This document shows, piece after piece, positions 45,433-54,412 of a stretch of 64,000 nucleotides of DNA. Positions within the stretch are counted from its first letter, which is position 1. Each line of letters opens with the position of its first letter. Under the pieces are notes generated by a model, which was given only the letters and a program-made list of their open reading frames with translations, made no database searches and had not been told where the DNA came from. This DNA comes from Actinokineospora inagensis DSM 44258 (GTDB lineage: Bacteria; Actinomycetota; Actinomycetes; Mycobacteriales; Pseudonocardiaceae). The position numbers and the translations under genes are program-made. The stretch covers positions 62,001-126,000 of the forward strand of contig NZ_AXWW01000007.1 of the NCBI RefSeq assembly GCF_000482865.1. The letters run 5' to 3'.

Positions 45433-47376
45433 GTGAACGTCCTGTCGGTCGATCTCGGCACGTCGAACACCGTGGCGGTGCTGTGCGCGCACGGCCGCCC
45501 GCCGCGGGTGGTCGACGTCGACGGGGCCTCGATGATGCCCTCGGCCGTGTTCGCGGGCGAGGACGGCGGCCTGGTCGTCGGCCGTGACGCCGAACGGCGG
45601 GCCCGACTGGACCCGTCCCGGTTCGAGCCCAACCCCAAGCGCCGGGTCGACGAGGGCACGCTGCTGCTCGGCGACACCGTCATCCCGGTGACCGACGCGC
45701 TCGCAGGCGTGCTGCGCAGGGTCGCCGACGAGACCTCCCGCCAGTTGGCGGGCAAGAAGCCGGACGAGGTGCGGCTCACCCATCCCGCGCAGTGGGGGCC
45801 GGTGCGGCGCAACGTGCTGCTGTCGGCGGCGCGGCAGGCGGGCATGGGGTCGAACCTGGTCCTGGTTCCCGAACCGGTCGCCGCCGCGGCGCACTTCGCT
45901 TCGTTCCCCGGGCAGACCCTCGGTTCCGGGCAGGCCCTCGCGGTCTACGACCTCGGCGCGGGCACGTTCGACGTCGCCATCGTCGGTGCCACGCAGAACG
46001 GGTTCGTCGTCCTCGCCGAGGCTGGCCTGCCGGACCTCGGTGGTCTCGACGTGGACCAGGCGCTGCTGGAGCACGTGGGGCGCCAGGTGTCGCACCGCGA
46101 CCCGGTCGGTTGGCAGCGGCTGCTGCGCCCCGAGTCCACCGCCGACCGGCGCGCCCAGCGGGCCCTGCGCGAGGACGTGAAGGCCGCCAAGGAAGCCCTG
46201 TCCCGGCACCCGCAGACCGAGGTGCCGCTGCCGGAGCCGTTCAACGACGTCCTGGTCACCCGGGTCGAACTGGAGGCGCTGATCCGGCCGGGCATGCTGC
46301 GCAGCGTCGAGCTGTTGGCGGCCACCATCCGGTCCACCGGGATGACCCCTGACCGGCTCGTCGGCATCTACCTGGTCGGCGGCTCCAGCCGGATCCCGCT
46401 GGTGGCGACCCTGATCGCCGAGCAGTTGCGGGTGGTGCCGACCAGCCTGGACCAGCCGGAGACCGCCGTCGCCCTCGGCGCGCACCACGTGCCGCAAGAG
46501 GGCATCACGATGCGCACCGGCGACATGTCCGGAGCCATTGACGCTGTCCGCCGCGCGCGCACGACGGTCCCACCGCGCACAGGTGGCTTCACCGCGCAGC
46601 CGTCGCAGACCGCGCAACCCGCGCAGGCACCCACCCCGCAGACGTTCCCGAGCACGCAGCGGGTACAGGGTCCACCGTCGCGGCCGATTCCGGCGCAGGC
46701 CCCGCCGTCGGTGCCAACGCCCGCGCAGAACCCGCCGTCCATGCCGACCCCGGTGCAGCACCAGCCGTTACCGGTACCGCACCAGAACGCCGGTCAGAAC
46801 CCGGGCCAGAACTCCAACAAGGTCTGGTACATCGCCACCGCCGTCGTCGCGGTCGTGGTGATCGGCATCGTCAGCATCATCATCGCCACCAGCGGCAGCT
46901 CCGGCGGCGTCACCGCGGACTGCACCGACAAGACCACCGACGCGCAGGGCTTCACGCCGTGCATGCGGGAGGTCGCGGGCCAGGTCGCCAACGACGACTG
47001 CGCGGCCGGGATGAAGATCAACGGCTCCGAGCAGGCGACCCCCGGCGCGATCGCGGTGACCTGCAAGCCCAGCGGCGGCTACTACGTGCTCTACCACCAG
47101 TTCACCTCCGAGGACCTGGTGCAGCAGAACATCGACGCCGCCTTCGCCGTGGTCGCGGGCAAGTCGTCCGCGCAGAACGGCAACTGGGACGGCGGCGGCA
47201 AGAGCGGCAAGTACCAGGTGGCCGACCTGGGCAGCGGCACCGCGCTGCTCATGTTCACCGTGTCCGGCACGCCGATCATGGGGACGGTGATGGCGCTGCC
47301 GTCCACCTCCGGCTCCGGCGACGGCGACGTCCTCGGCTACTTCAACGACCACGTCAAGCCCGGCAGCACCGCCTGA
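45433..47376 (+). CDS. Membrane-anchored Hsp70-like ATPase
   Basis: 647 residues. Residues 1-365 are an actin-fold Hsp70 ATPase domain: phosphate-1 VDLGTSNTVAVL, phosphate-2 VYDLGAGTFDVAIVG and the adenosine motif YLVGGSSRIPLVATL. The usual substrate-binding domain is absent; instead a Pro/Gln/Thr-rich linker (about 385-460), one membrane helix (VWYIATAVVAVVVIGIVSII, about 464-483) and an extracytoplasmic domain with paired cysteines (ADCTDKTT, TPCMREV, DDCAAG, VTCKPSG) follow. GTG 45433 has GAGGGGAGAG upstream. The layout is that of a signalling or envelope-assembly ATPase rather than a chaperone. Confidence 0.85.
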   Translation: MNVLSVDLGTSNTVAVLCAHGRPPRVVDVDGASMMPSAVFAGEDGGLVVGRDAERRARLDPSRFEPNPKRRVDEGTLLLGDTVIPVTDALAGVLRRVADETSRQLAGKKPDEVRLTHPAQWGPVRRNVLLSAARQAGMGSNLVLVPEPVAAAAHFASFPGQTLGSGQALAVYDLGAGTFDVAIVGATQNGFVVLAEAGLPDLGGLDVDQALLEHVGRQVSHRDPVGWQRLLRPESTADRRAQRALREDVKAAKEALSRHPQTEVPLPEPFNDVLVTRVELEALIRPGMLRSVELLAATIRSTGMTPDRLVGIYLVGGSSRIPLVATLIAEQLRVVPTSLDQPETAVALGAHHVPQEGITMRTGDMSGAIDAVRRARTTVPPRTGGFTAQPSQTAQPAQAPTPQTFPSTQRVQGPPSRPIPAQAPPSVPTPAQNPPSMPTPVQHQPLPVPHQNAGQNPGQNSNKVWYIATAVVAVVVIGIVSIIIATSGSSGGVTADCTDKTTDAQGFTPCMREVAGQVANDDCAAGMKINGSEQATPGAIAVTCKPSGGYYVLYHQFTSEDLVQQNIDAAFAVVAGKSSAQNGNWDGGGKSGKYQVADLGSGTALLMFTVSGTPIMGTVMALPSTSGSGDGDVLGYFNDHVKPGSTA

Positions 47377-47455
47377 CGGCCGACGACCACCCCGTCCGAT
47401 GACCACCCCGGCCGCGCGGCTGTCCGCTCGGGGTCGGGCCACTAAACTGGCGGCG

Positions 47456-47650
47456 ATGCGAATCACCGCTTTCCGAGCCATGCTCGCCGACGAGTTCGGC
47501 CCCCAGCGGGCCGAGACCATCGCCCACGACCACGTCTTCGCCGCTCTCGGCGGCCGCACCGTCGACCAGGCGATCGACGCCGGGCTGCCGACCAAGGAGA
47601 TCTGGCAGGCCGTCTGCGACGCGTTCGAGGTGCCACCGGACCGCCGGTGA
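47456..47650 (+). CDS. DUF3046 family protein
   Basis: 64 residues: MRITAFRAMLADEFG, ETIAHDHVFAALGGRTVDQAIDAGL and the end IWQAVCDAFEVPPDRR are diagnostic of DUF3046 (Mtb Rv2738c). The gene is found next to recA throughout actinobacteria; function unknown. ATG 47456 is used; an ATG at 47399 would add 19 unlikely residues. A TAAACT-like -10 is at about 47443. Confidence 0.9.
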   Translation: MRITAFRAMLADEFGPQRAETIAHDHVFAALGGRTVDQAIDAGLPTKEIWQAVCDAFEVPPDRR

Positions 47651-47679
47651 CCCGCGCACCGGCGTGTCGGCGGTCGAGG

Positions 47680-47695
47680 TCGAACAGGTGTTCGC
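47680..47695 (+). promoter_or_regulatory. LexA SOS box of recA
   Basis: TCGAAC-AGGT-GTTCGC matches the actinobacterial consensus TCGAAC-N4-GTTCG(A/C) with one mismatch and is nearly the same as the mycobacterial recA P1 box. TACCCT directly after it (47696) may be the -10. It lies 124 bases before the recA start. Predicted to bind LexA. Confidence 0.88.
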
Positions 47696-47724
47696 TACCC
47701 TCCCGGGGAGACGACGCCCGACGT

Positions 47725-47733
47725 TTGTCCACA
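47725..47733 (+). promoter_or_regulatory. DnaA-box match in the recA leader
   Basis: A perfect TTGTCCACA between the SOS box and the recA start, about 30 bases downstream of the SOS box. It lacks the GC-rich core of the dispersed repeats. It could bind DnaA or be part of the same repeat tail; no proof. Confidence 0.5.
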
Positions 47734-47818
47734 GACCGGCGGTGCCCGCCGACAATCGTCGGTCCCTGCCCGTAGCGTGCCCCCCGTGAGCACGAAACAG
47801 ACCCGAGGTGGATCGAAG

Positions 47819-48859
47819 ATGGCTGCAGCACCCGACCGGGACAAGGCGCTCGAACTCGCCCTTGCCCAGATCGACAAGAACTTCGGCAAGGGCTCGGTGA
47901 TGCGCCTGGGCGAGGAGGGCCGTGCCCCGATCGCGGTCATCCCGACCGGTTCCATCGCCCTCGACGTGGCCCTGGGCATCGGTGGCCTGCCGCGCGGCCG
48001 GGTCGTCGAGATCTACGGCCCGGAGTCCTCCGGTAAGACCACCGTCGCCCTGCACGCGGTGGCCAACGCCCAGCGCGCGGGCGGCATCGCCGCGTTCATC
48101 GACGCCGAGCACGCCCTGGATCCGGAGTACGCCAAGGCGCTGGGGGTGGACACGGACGCGCTGCTGGTCTCCCAGCCGGACACGGGTGAGCAGGCGCTGG
48201 AGATCGCGGACATGCTGATCCGCTCCGGCGCGCTGGACATCATCGTGATCGACTCGGTGGCCGCCCTGGTGCCGCGCGCCGAGATCGAGGGCGAGATGGG
48301 CGACAACCACGTCGGCCTGCAGGCCCGGCTGATGAGCCAGGCGCTGCGCAAGATGACCGGCGCGATGAACAACTCCGGCACCACCGCGATCTTCATCAAC
48401 CAGTTGCGCGAGAAGATCGGCGTGATGTTCGGGTCCCCGGAGACCACGACCGGTGGCAAGGCGCTCAAGTTCTACGCCTCCGTGCGGCTGGACGTGCGCC
48501 GCATCGAGACCCTGAAGGACGGCGGCGAGCCGGTCGGCAACCGCACCAGGGTCAAGGTCGTGAAGAACAAGGTCGCCCCGCCGTTCAAGCAGGCCGAGTT
48601 CGACATCCTCTACGGCAAGGGCGTCAGCCGCGAGGGCTCCCTCATCGACATGGGCGTCGACCAGGCCATCCTGCGCAAGTCCGGCGCCTGGTACACCTAC
48701 GAGGGCGACCAGTTGGGCCAGGGCAAGGAGAACGCCCGCAAGTTCCTGCTGGAGAACCCGGACGTGGCCGACGAGATCGAGAAGCGGATCAAGGAGAAGC
48801 TCGGCATCGGCGCCAAGTTGGACGCCGACGAGACCGCTCCCGCCCCCGTCGAGTTCTGA
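47819..48859 (+). CDS. recA: Recombinase RecA
   Basis: 346 residues with Walker [10 protein letters not shown] near residue 66, the MAW segment, [10 protein letters not shown]-type loop (here [10 protein letters not shown]), DNA-binding loop L1 [12 protein letters not shown] and L2 [16 protein letters not shown]. It forms filaments on single-stranded DNA, promotes strand exchange and stimulates LexA self-cleavage. ATG 47819 is preferred over a GTG/ATG 14 codons upstream, giving the conserved start [14 protein letters not shown]. No intein is present. It overlaps recX by one base (TGATG). Confidence 0.98.
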   Translation: MAAAPDRDKALELALAQIDKNFGKGSVMRLGEEGRAPIAVIPTGSIALDVALGIGGLPRGRVVEIYGPESSGKTTVALHAVANAQRAGGIAAFIDAEHALDPEYAKALGVDTDALLVSQPDTGEQALEIADMLIRSGALDIIVIDSVAALVPRAEIEGEMGDNHVGLQARLMSQALRKMTGAMNNSGTTAIFINQLREKIGVMFGSPETTTGGKALKFYASVRLDVRRIETLKDGGEPVGNRTRVKVVKNKVAPPFKQAEFDILYGKGVSREGSLIDMGVDQAILRKSGAWYTYEGDQLGQGKENARKFLLENPDVADEIEKRIKEKLGIGAKLDADETAPAPVEF

Positions 48860-50001
48860 TGCCCGACCACACCCCCGCCGGGTGGTGGACCGAGCCCGCC
48901 CCCGAGCCCGCCCCCGGGGCCGCCGAGGCAGCCCCGGGGACCTGGTGGGCCGAGCCCGACGCCGAGGCACCCGCGCAGGCGGGGGAGTGGTGGAGCACCG
49001 AGGAGAACCCGCCCGCCACCCCACCCGAGCCGGACGACTGGTGGGCGACCGGGCCGGACAAGTCCACACAGGACAGTCCACGGCAGACTGCCGACGGCCG
49101 GGAAGCTGCTGACCCGTCGGGTGGTTCCGCCCCGACCGGCGGCGCTGGGGCGCGGCGAACCGCCTCGCCCCGGGCGGGTACGACGGGTGTCGCGGCTCGT
49201 CCCGACACCATCTCGGCACGCGCGTCCCGAAGCGCCGCCGCACGAGAAGACTTGAGCACCTCGGCTGAAGAAGGCGCCGAGGCGCCCGAGTTCGCCGTCC
49301 TGCGCCGCAGGCTCGCCGCGTCGGACGAGCCCGGTGGCGGCCGCGCGGCCACCCGGCAAACCGAACGGCCTGGCCTCGATCTGGAGACGTCGGAGCCGAC
49401 CGGTGGCGAGCGTGATCGCCGTGGGCGGGCGGCCTCCCGGCGAGCCGGTCGGCGCGGTGCCGATCCCGAGGCGCGGGGCGCGGACCACCAGGACTCGACC
49501 GGTGGCGAGCCGGACCGGGCGGAGTTGGCCGCCAAGGCCAGGGATCTCTGCTACCGGCTGTTGGCGGGCCGGGACCGGACCCGGCTGGAGCTGGCGCAGG
49601 CGCTGCGGCGCAAGGAGATCCCGGACGACGTCGCGGCCGGGGTGCTGGCGAAGTTCGACGCCGCCGGGCTGATCAACGACGTGGCGTTCGCGGAGAGCTG
49701 GGTGCGGTCGCGGCACGAGCACCGGGGGCTCGGGCGGCGGGCGTTGGCCACGGAGCTGCGCCGCAAGGGGGTCGACGAGGACGTGGTCGCCGAGGCGGTC
49801 GCGGCGGTGGACACCGACGCCGAGGTGGAGCGGGCGGCCGAGCTGGTCCGCAAGAAGCTCCCCGGTCTGCGCGCCCACGACGACCAGGTGAAGATCCGCA
49901 GGCTGGTCGCCATGCTGGCCCGCCGCGGTTACTCGGAGGGGCTGGCTTACCGCGTCGTCCGCACCGAGATCGACGCCGACCGGGCCGACCAAGCCGACTA
50001 G
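48859..50001 (+). CDS. recX: RecX regulator with long WW-repeat N-terminal extension
   Basis: 380 residues. Only the last 170 or so (from RAELAAKARDLCYRLLAGRDRT) are the RecX three-helix repeat region that dampens RecA filaments; family members usually have 150-200 residues in total. The first 210 residues are disordered, Pro/Glu/Arg-rich and carry four WW pairs (AGWWTEP, GTWWAEP, GEWWSTE, DDWWATG) spaced 16-22 residues apart. ATG overlaps the recA stop. Confidence 0.93.
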   Translation: MPDHTPAGWWTEPAPEPAPGAAEAAPGTWWAEPDAEAPAQAGEWWSTEENPPATPPEPDDWWATGPDKSTQDSPRQTADGREAADPSGGSAPTGGAGARRTASPRAGTTGVAARPDTISARASRSAAAREDLSTSAEEGAEAPEFAVLRRRLAASDEPGGGRAATRQTERPGLDLETSEPTGGERDRRGRAASRRAGRRGADPEARGADHQDSTGGEPDRAELAAKARDLCYRLLAGRDRTRLELAQALRRKEIPDDVAAGVLAKFDAAGLINDVAFAESWVRSRHEHRGLGRRALATELRRKGVDEDVVAEAVAAVDTDAEVERAAELVRKKLPGLRAHDDQVKIRRLVAMLARRGYSEGLAYRVVRTEIDADRADQAD

Positions 50002-50021
50002 TCCCCGCGGGTCGACCAGTC

Positions 50022-50041
50022 CGGAAGCGGGTTCGCTTCCG
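50022..50041 (+). terminator. Terminator-like hairpin after recX
   Basis: An 8-base-pair stem (CGGAAGCG with CGCTTCCG) and a four-base loop lie 20 bases after the recX stop, followed by CTTCCTCC. The stem is adequate but there is no T-run. Confidence 0.45.
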
Positions 50042-50519
50042 CTTCCTCCAGCCCTGCCTTGATCCGGCAGACCGGTGGCGGTAGTCGGCACGGTCGTGCG
50101 CGGGTGGCCCGACTTGTCCGGGTTCCCGGTCGACAACCCGCGTCCGCGTCATCACGGCCAGTGAGTGGGCGGCGGAGGTCGCGGCAATTCCCGGGGGCGA
50201 AAACCGGGCGGGCCGCATGCCTGGAACGACCTTGAGGGCCGGCCACAGTGGGCAGTGTCACAATCGACAGTTGCGGCTCACTTCCCTTGCCTCGCAACGG
50301 TTTCACCAGCCCTAACAACACAAGACCAAGGTCAACGTGTGCGCGAGATCACAGGTGTTGACCACGGTTGGCGAGGGGGTGATCACCCATCGACCCGCCG
50401 CGTGTGGTACTTGTCACATCTGCCGTCGCAAGGCACAGTCGGCGACGAGCGGCGTCGCGGGTCCACGGACGGCTACGGACCCCGACACCGCGACCGGACC
50501 CGGGTACGGAGGTGTGCAC
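50042..50519. other. Gap upstream of the sdh gene cluster, no gene seen
   Basis: About 480 bases between recX and the 93-residue gene at 50520. Open frames lack codon bias and no RNA gene is seen. It includes the CRP-like site at 50403-50418 and probably the promoter for 50520-54343. Confidence 0.4.
50403..50418. promoter_or_regulatory. CRP/GlxR-like site
   Basis: TGTGG-TACTTG-TCACA matches the actinobacterial CRP/GlxR consensus TGTGA-N6-TCACA with one mismatch. It lies 102 bases before the small gene that precedes the succinate dehydrogenase genes, which in Corynebacterium are under GlxR control. cAMP-dependent control is therefore plausible. Confidence 0.4.
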
Positions 50520-50801
50520 ATGTCGAGTACCGAGATCAGTGAGCTGCAGCGGACCATCGGTCAGCTCCGGCAGTGCGTCGGCGCCCTGCGCGCCCGCTAC
50601 GGCGACGTGCCCGCCGTGCGCAGGCTCGTCAACGACATCGAGCGGATCGACATCGACGCCGCGGACCTCACCGGCTCGTCATCGGCCCCGGTGCCGCGGC
50701 GGGCGGAGGAGGTCGACGTCGTGGTCGTGCCGGACACCCCGTACGACCCCGCGCTCTGGCACGGGGCCGACGACGAGGGTGTCGGCGGCTACCAGCGCTA
50801 G
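50520..50801 (+). CDS. Hypothetical protein upstream of sdh genes
   Basis: 93 residues starting with an amphipathic helix (SSTEISELQRTIGQLRQCVGALRARYGD) likely to form a coiled coil, followed by VPAVRRLVNDIERIDIDAADL and an acidic tail ending DPALWHGADDEGVGGYQR. No known domain. ATG 50520 has CGGAGG seven bases upstream (a GTG at 50514 is too close). 54 bases before the SDH anchor gene; probably co-transcribed with it. Confidence 0.65.
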   Translation: MSSTEISELQRTIGQLRQCVGALRARYGDVPAVRRLVNDIERIDIDAADLTGSSSAPVPRRAEEVDVVVVPDTPYDPALWHGADDEGVGGYQR

Positions 50802-50855
50802 CCCAACCAGGGCCGGCGCGCGGCGCCGGTCGACAACAGGATCGACGAGGACACG

Positions 50856-51638
50856 ATGACGTCAGGTGTTGGCGCCCCCGCACGGGCGAGTATCCCCGCG
50901 CGCACCCTGCGGACCGACCGGTGGTGGCTGCCGCCGCTGCTGACGAACCTGGGCCTGCTGACCTTCATCGTGTACGCGACCGTCCGGTCGTTCATGGGCA
51001 AGTGGTACGTGGTCGAGCAGTACGGCTACCTGACGCCGTTCTACTCGCCGTGCCTGAGCGAGTCGTGCCTGCCGGGATCCAGCCACTTCGGCACCCCGCT
51101 GCCGGAGCTGCCCGGCTGGATCCCGCTCGGCTTCGTGGCGCTGCCGTTCCTGCTCGGCTTCCGGCTGACCTGCTACTACTACCGCAAGGCCTACTACCGG
51201 TCGGTGTGGCAGTCGCCGCCGGCGTGCGCGGTGGCCGAGCCGCACGGGTCGTACTCGGGGGAGACCCGGCTGCCGCTGATCGTGCAGAACGCGCACCGCT
51301 ACTTCTTCTACGTGGCGCTCGTTGTCTCGGTGATCAATACTTACGACGCGATCGTGGCCCTCACCCACGGCCTCGGTCTGGGGAACCTGGTCCTGCTGCT
51401 GAACGTGGTCCTGCTCTGGGCGTACACGTTGTCGTGCCACTCGTGCAGGCACATCGCGGGCGGCAGGCTCAAGCACTTCTCCAAGCACCCCCTGCGCTAC
51501 CGCGCGTGGACACTCGTCTCCAAGCTCAACGTCCGGCACATGCAGCTTGCTTGGACGACGCTGGGCACGCTGGTGTTGACCGACCTCTACGTGATGCTCG
51601 TCGCCAGCGGGACCATCTCCGACTTGCGCTTCTTCTAG
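50856..51638 (+). CDS. Succinate dehydrogenase/fumarate reductase membrane anchor (Rv0249c type)
   Basis: 260 residues with five membrane helices (for example LLTNLGLLTFIVYATV, LGFVALPFLLGFRL, YFFYVALVVSVINTYDAI). Histidines for haem binding lie in the helices (NAHRYFFY, CRHIAGG). It resembles the single anchor of the mycobacterial Sdh1 complex rather than SdhC/SdhD pairs. It is followed directly by the flavoprotein and iron-sulfur genes. It passes electrons from the Fe-S protein to menaquinone. Confidence 0.82.
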   Translation: MTSGVGAPARASIPARTLRTDRWWLPPLLTNLGLLTFIVYATVRSFMGKWYVVEQYGYLTPFYSPCLSESCLPGSSHFGTPLPELPGWIPLGFVALPFLLGFRLTCYYYRKAYYRSVWQSPPACAVAEPHGSYSGETRLPLIVQNAHRYFFYVALVVSVINTYDAIVALTHGLGLGNLVLLLNVVLLWAYTLSCHSCRHIAGGRLKHFSKHPLRYRAWTLVSKLNVRHMQLAWTTLGTLVLTDLYVMLVASGTISDLRFF

Positions 51639-51675
51639 AGGCGCCAGGGAAAAAGCCAGATTTCGAGAGGAACAC

Positions 51676-53586
51676 ATGACCGAGGTCGAGCGCCACTCCT
51701 ACGACGTGGTGGTCATCGGGGCTGGTGGCGCCGGGCTGCGCGCGGTGATCGAGGCTCGCCAGCGCGGGTTGCGGGTCGCCGTGGTGTGCAAGTCGCTGTT
51801 CGGCAAGGCGCACACGGTGATGGCCGAGGGCGGCTGCGCCGCGTCGATGGGCAACGCGAACTCCAACGACAACTGGCAGGTCCACTTCCGCGACACGATG
51901 CGCGGCGGGAAGTTCCTGAACAACTGGCGGATGGCCGAGCTGCACGCCAAGGAAGCCCCGGACCGGGTGTGGGAGCTGGAGACCTACGGCGCGTTGTTCG
52001 ACCGGACCGCGGACGGCCGGATCAGCCAGCGCAACTTCGGCGGGCACACGTACCCGCGGCTGGCGCACGTCGGTGACCGCACCGGTCTGGAACTGATCCG
52101 CACCATGCAGCAGAAGATCGTGTCGCTGCAGCAGGAGGACTTCCGCGAGTCCGGCGACTACGAGGCCCGGATCAAGGTCTTCGCCGAGTGCACGATCACC
52201 GAGCTCGTCAAGGACGGCAACCGGATCGCGGGTGCGTTCGGGTACTGGCGGGAGTCGGGTCGGTTCATCCTGTTCGAGGCGCCCGCGGTCGTGCTGGCCA
52301 CCGGTGGCATCGGCAAGTCGTTCAAGGTCACCTCGAACTCCTGGGAGTACACCGGTGACGGGCACGCGCTGGCGCTGCGCGCGGGCGCGACCCTGATCAA
52401 CATGGAGTTCGTCCAGTTCCACCCGACCGGCATGGTGTGGCCGCCCAGCGTGAAGGGCATCCTGGTCACCGAGGGCGTGCGCGGCGACGGCGGGGTGCTG
52501 AAGAACTCCGACAACAAGCGGTTCATGTTCAACTACATCCCGGACGTGTTCAAGGGCCAGTACGCCGACGGCGAGCAGGAGGCCGACCGCTGGTACACCG
52601 ACCAGGAGACCAACCGCCGCACCCCGGACCTGTTGCCCCGCGACGAGGTGGCCCGCGCGATCAACTCCGAGGTCAAGGCCGGTCGCGGCTCACCGCACGG
52701 CGGCGTGTTCCTGGACATCGCCAGCAGGCTGCCCGCCGAGGAGATCAAGAACCGGCTGCCGTCGATGTACCACCAGTTCAAGGAGCTGGCCGATGTCGAC
52801 ATCACCGCCGAGCCGATGGAGGTCGGCCCGACCTGCCACTACGTGATGGGTGGCATCGAGGTCGACCCGGACACCGCCGCGGCGACCGTGCCCGGCCTGT
52901 TCGCCGCCGGTGAGTGCTCGGGCGGTATGCACGGCTCGAACCGGTTGGGCGGCAACTCGCTGTCGGACCTGTTGGTGTTCGGCCGCCGCGCGGGTCTGGG
53001 CGCCGCGTCCTACGTGGAGTCGCTGACCGAGCGCCCTGCGGTTGCCCAGTCCGATGTGGACACCGCGGCGGAGTTCGCGCTGGCGCCGTTCGAGCCGCCC
53101 GCCAACGGCGTCGAGGAGAACCCGTACACGCTGCACAACGAGCTGCAGCAGTCGATGAACGACCTGGTCGGCATCATCCGCAAGGCGTCGGAGGTCGAGC
53201 AGGCGCTGGCGAAGCTGGCCGAGATCCGCTCCCGCATCGGCCAGGTCGTCGTCGAGGGCCACCGCCAGTACAACCCCGGCTGGCACCTGGCCGTCGACCT
53301 GCGGAACATGCTGCTGGTCAGCGAGTGCGTTGCGCGCGCCGCGTTGACCCGCACGGAGAGCCGCGGCGGCCACACCCGCGACGACTACCCGATGATGGAC
53401 GCCCAGTGGCGCAACACGCTGCTGGTCTGCTCGACCGAGGGTGACGCGCTGGTCCCGGACGTCGCGGTCACCCGCAAGGAGCAGGAGCCGTTGCGCCAAG
53501 ACCTGCTGGAGCTGTTCGAGCTGACCGAGCTGGAGAAGTACTACACCGACGGTGAGCTGAACACCCACCCGGCACGAAAGGACTGA
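51676..53586 (+). CDS. sdhA: Succinate dehydrogenase/fumarate reductase flavoprotein subunit
   Basis: 636 residues. The dinucleotide fold VVVIGAGGAGLRAVIEA, the His-linked FAD region (HTVMAEGGCAASMGN), the substrate loop HPTG and the motif GECSGGMHGSNRLGGNS identify the SdhA/FrdA flavoprotein that oxidises succinate to fumarate. It is closest in style to mycobacterial Rv0248c. ATG 51676 has a purine-rich GAGAGGAAC ribosome-binding site. Confidence 0.95.
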   Translation: MTEVERHSYDVVVIGAGGAGLRAVIEARQRGLRVAVVCKSLFGKAHTVMAEGGCAASMGNANSNDNWQVHFRDTMRGGKFLNNWRMAELHAKEAPDRVWELETYGALFDRTADGRISQRNFGGHTYPRLAHVGDRTGLELIRTMQQKIVSLQQEDFRESGDYEARIKVFAECTITELVKDGNRIAGAFGYWRESGRFILFEAPAVVLATGGIGKSFKVTSNSWEYTGDGHALALRAGATLINMEFVQFHPTGMVWPPSVKGILVTEGVRGDGGVLKNSDNKRFMFNYIPDVFKGQYADGEQEADRWYTDQETNRRTPDLLPRDEVARAINSEVKAGRGSPHGGVFLDIASRLPAEEIKNRLPSMYHQFKELADVDITAEPMEVGPTCHYVMGGIEVDPDTAAATVPGLFAAGECSGGMHGSNRLGGNSLSDLLVFGRRAGLGAASYVESLTERPAVAQSDVDTAAEFALAPFEPPANGVEENPYTLHNELQQSMNDLVGIIRKASEVEQALAKLAEIRSRIGQVVVEGHRQYNPGWHLAVDLRNMLLVSECVARAALTRTESRGGHTRDDYPMMDAQWRNTLLVCSTEGDALVPDVAVTRKEQEPLRQDLLELFELTELEKYYTDGELNTHPARKD

Positions 53587-53590
53587 GGAG

Positions 53591-54343
53591 TTGCCGTACA
53601 AGGCGAAGTTCAAGGTCTGGCGCGGCGACGTCGAGGGCGGTGAGCTGCGGGACTTCCTGGTGGAGGTCAACGAGGGCGAGGTCGTGCTCGACATCATCCA
53701 CCGCCTGCAGGCCACCCAGGCGCCCGACCTGGCGGTCCGGTGGAACTGCAAGGCGGGCAAGTGCGGCTCCTGTTCGGCCGAGGTCAACGGCAGGCCCCGG
53801 TTGCTGTGCATGACCCGCATGTCGACCTTCACCGAGGAGGAGACCGTCACGGTCACCCCCATGCGCACCTTCCCGGTGATCCGCGACCTGGTGACGGACG
53901 TGTCGTTCAACTACACCAAGGCCCGCGAGATCCCGTCGTTCACCCCACCCGCCGACCTCGCCCCCGGCGATTACCGCATGCAGCAGGTCGACGTCCAGCG
54001 CTCGCAAGAGTTCCGCAAGTGCATCGAGTGCTTCCTCTGCCAGAACACCTGCCACGTCGTCCGCGACCACGAGGACAACAAGGACGCCTTCTCCGGTCCC
54101 CGCTTCCTCATGCGCGCCGCCGAGTTGGAGTTCCACCCGCTCGACACGGCCGACCGCGTCCCCGCCGCGCAGGAGGCCAACGGGCTCGGCCTGTGCAACA
54201 TCACCAAGTGCTGCACCGAGGTCTGCCCCGAGCACATCCGCATCACCGACAACGCCCTCATCCCCATGAAGGAACGCGTCGCCGACCGCAAGTACGACCC
54301 GATCGTGTGGCTCGGTTCGAAACTCTTCCGCCGCACCAAGTAG
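53591..54343 (+). CDS. sdhB: Succinate dehydrogenase/fumarate reductase iron-sulfur subunit
   Basis: 250 residues. The 2Fe-2S site is WNCKAGKCGSCSAEVNG; the 4Fe-4S site CIECFLCQNTC and the 3Fe-4S site CNITKCCTEVCPEHI complete the electron chain. The whole chain aligns with Mtb Rv0247c. It starts at TTG 53591; the ribosome-binding site AAAGGA (53577-53582) lies inside the sdhA end, with an extra GAGGAG directly against the TTG. Last gene of the operon, ended by a strong hairpin. Confidence 0.95.
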   Translation: MPYKAKFKVWRGDVEGGELRDFLVEVNEGEVVLDIIHRLQATQAPDLAVRWNCKAGKCGSCSAEVNGRPRLLCMTRMSTFTEEETVTVTPMRTFPVIRDLVTDVSFNYTKAREIPSFTPPADLAPGDYRMQQVDVQRSQEFRKCIECFLCQNTCHVVRDHEDNKDAFSGPRFLMRAAELEFHPLDTADRVPAAQEANGLGLCNITKCCTEVCPEHIRITDNALIPMKERVADRKYDPIVWLGSKLFRRTK

Positions 54344-54353
54344 GCGGTCTTCA

Positions 54354-54394
54354 ACGTGATGCCCGCAGACCCCAGGGGTCTGCGGGCATCACGT
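54354..54394. terminator. Strong convergent terminator
   Basis: A perfect 20-base inverted repeat (54354-54373 and 54375-54394) with a one-base centre lies exactly between sdhB and the opposing glutamate permease gene gluD. It should stop transcription from both sides. Confidence 0.85.
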
Positions 54395-54412
54395 CGAGTA
54401 CGACCGTGCGGG

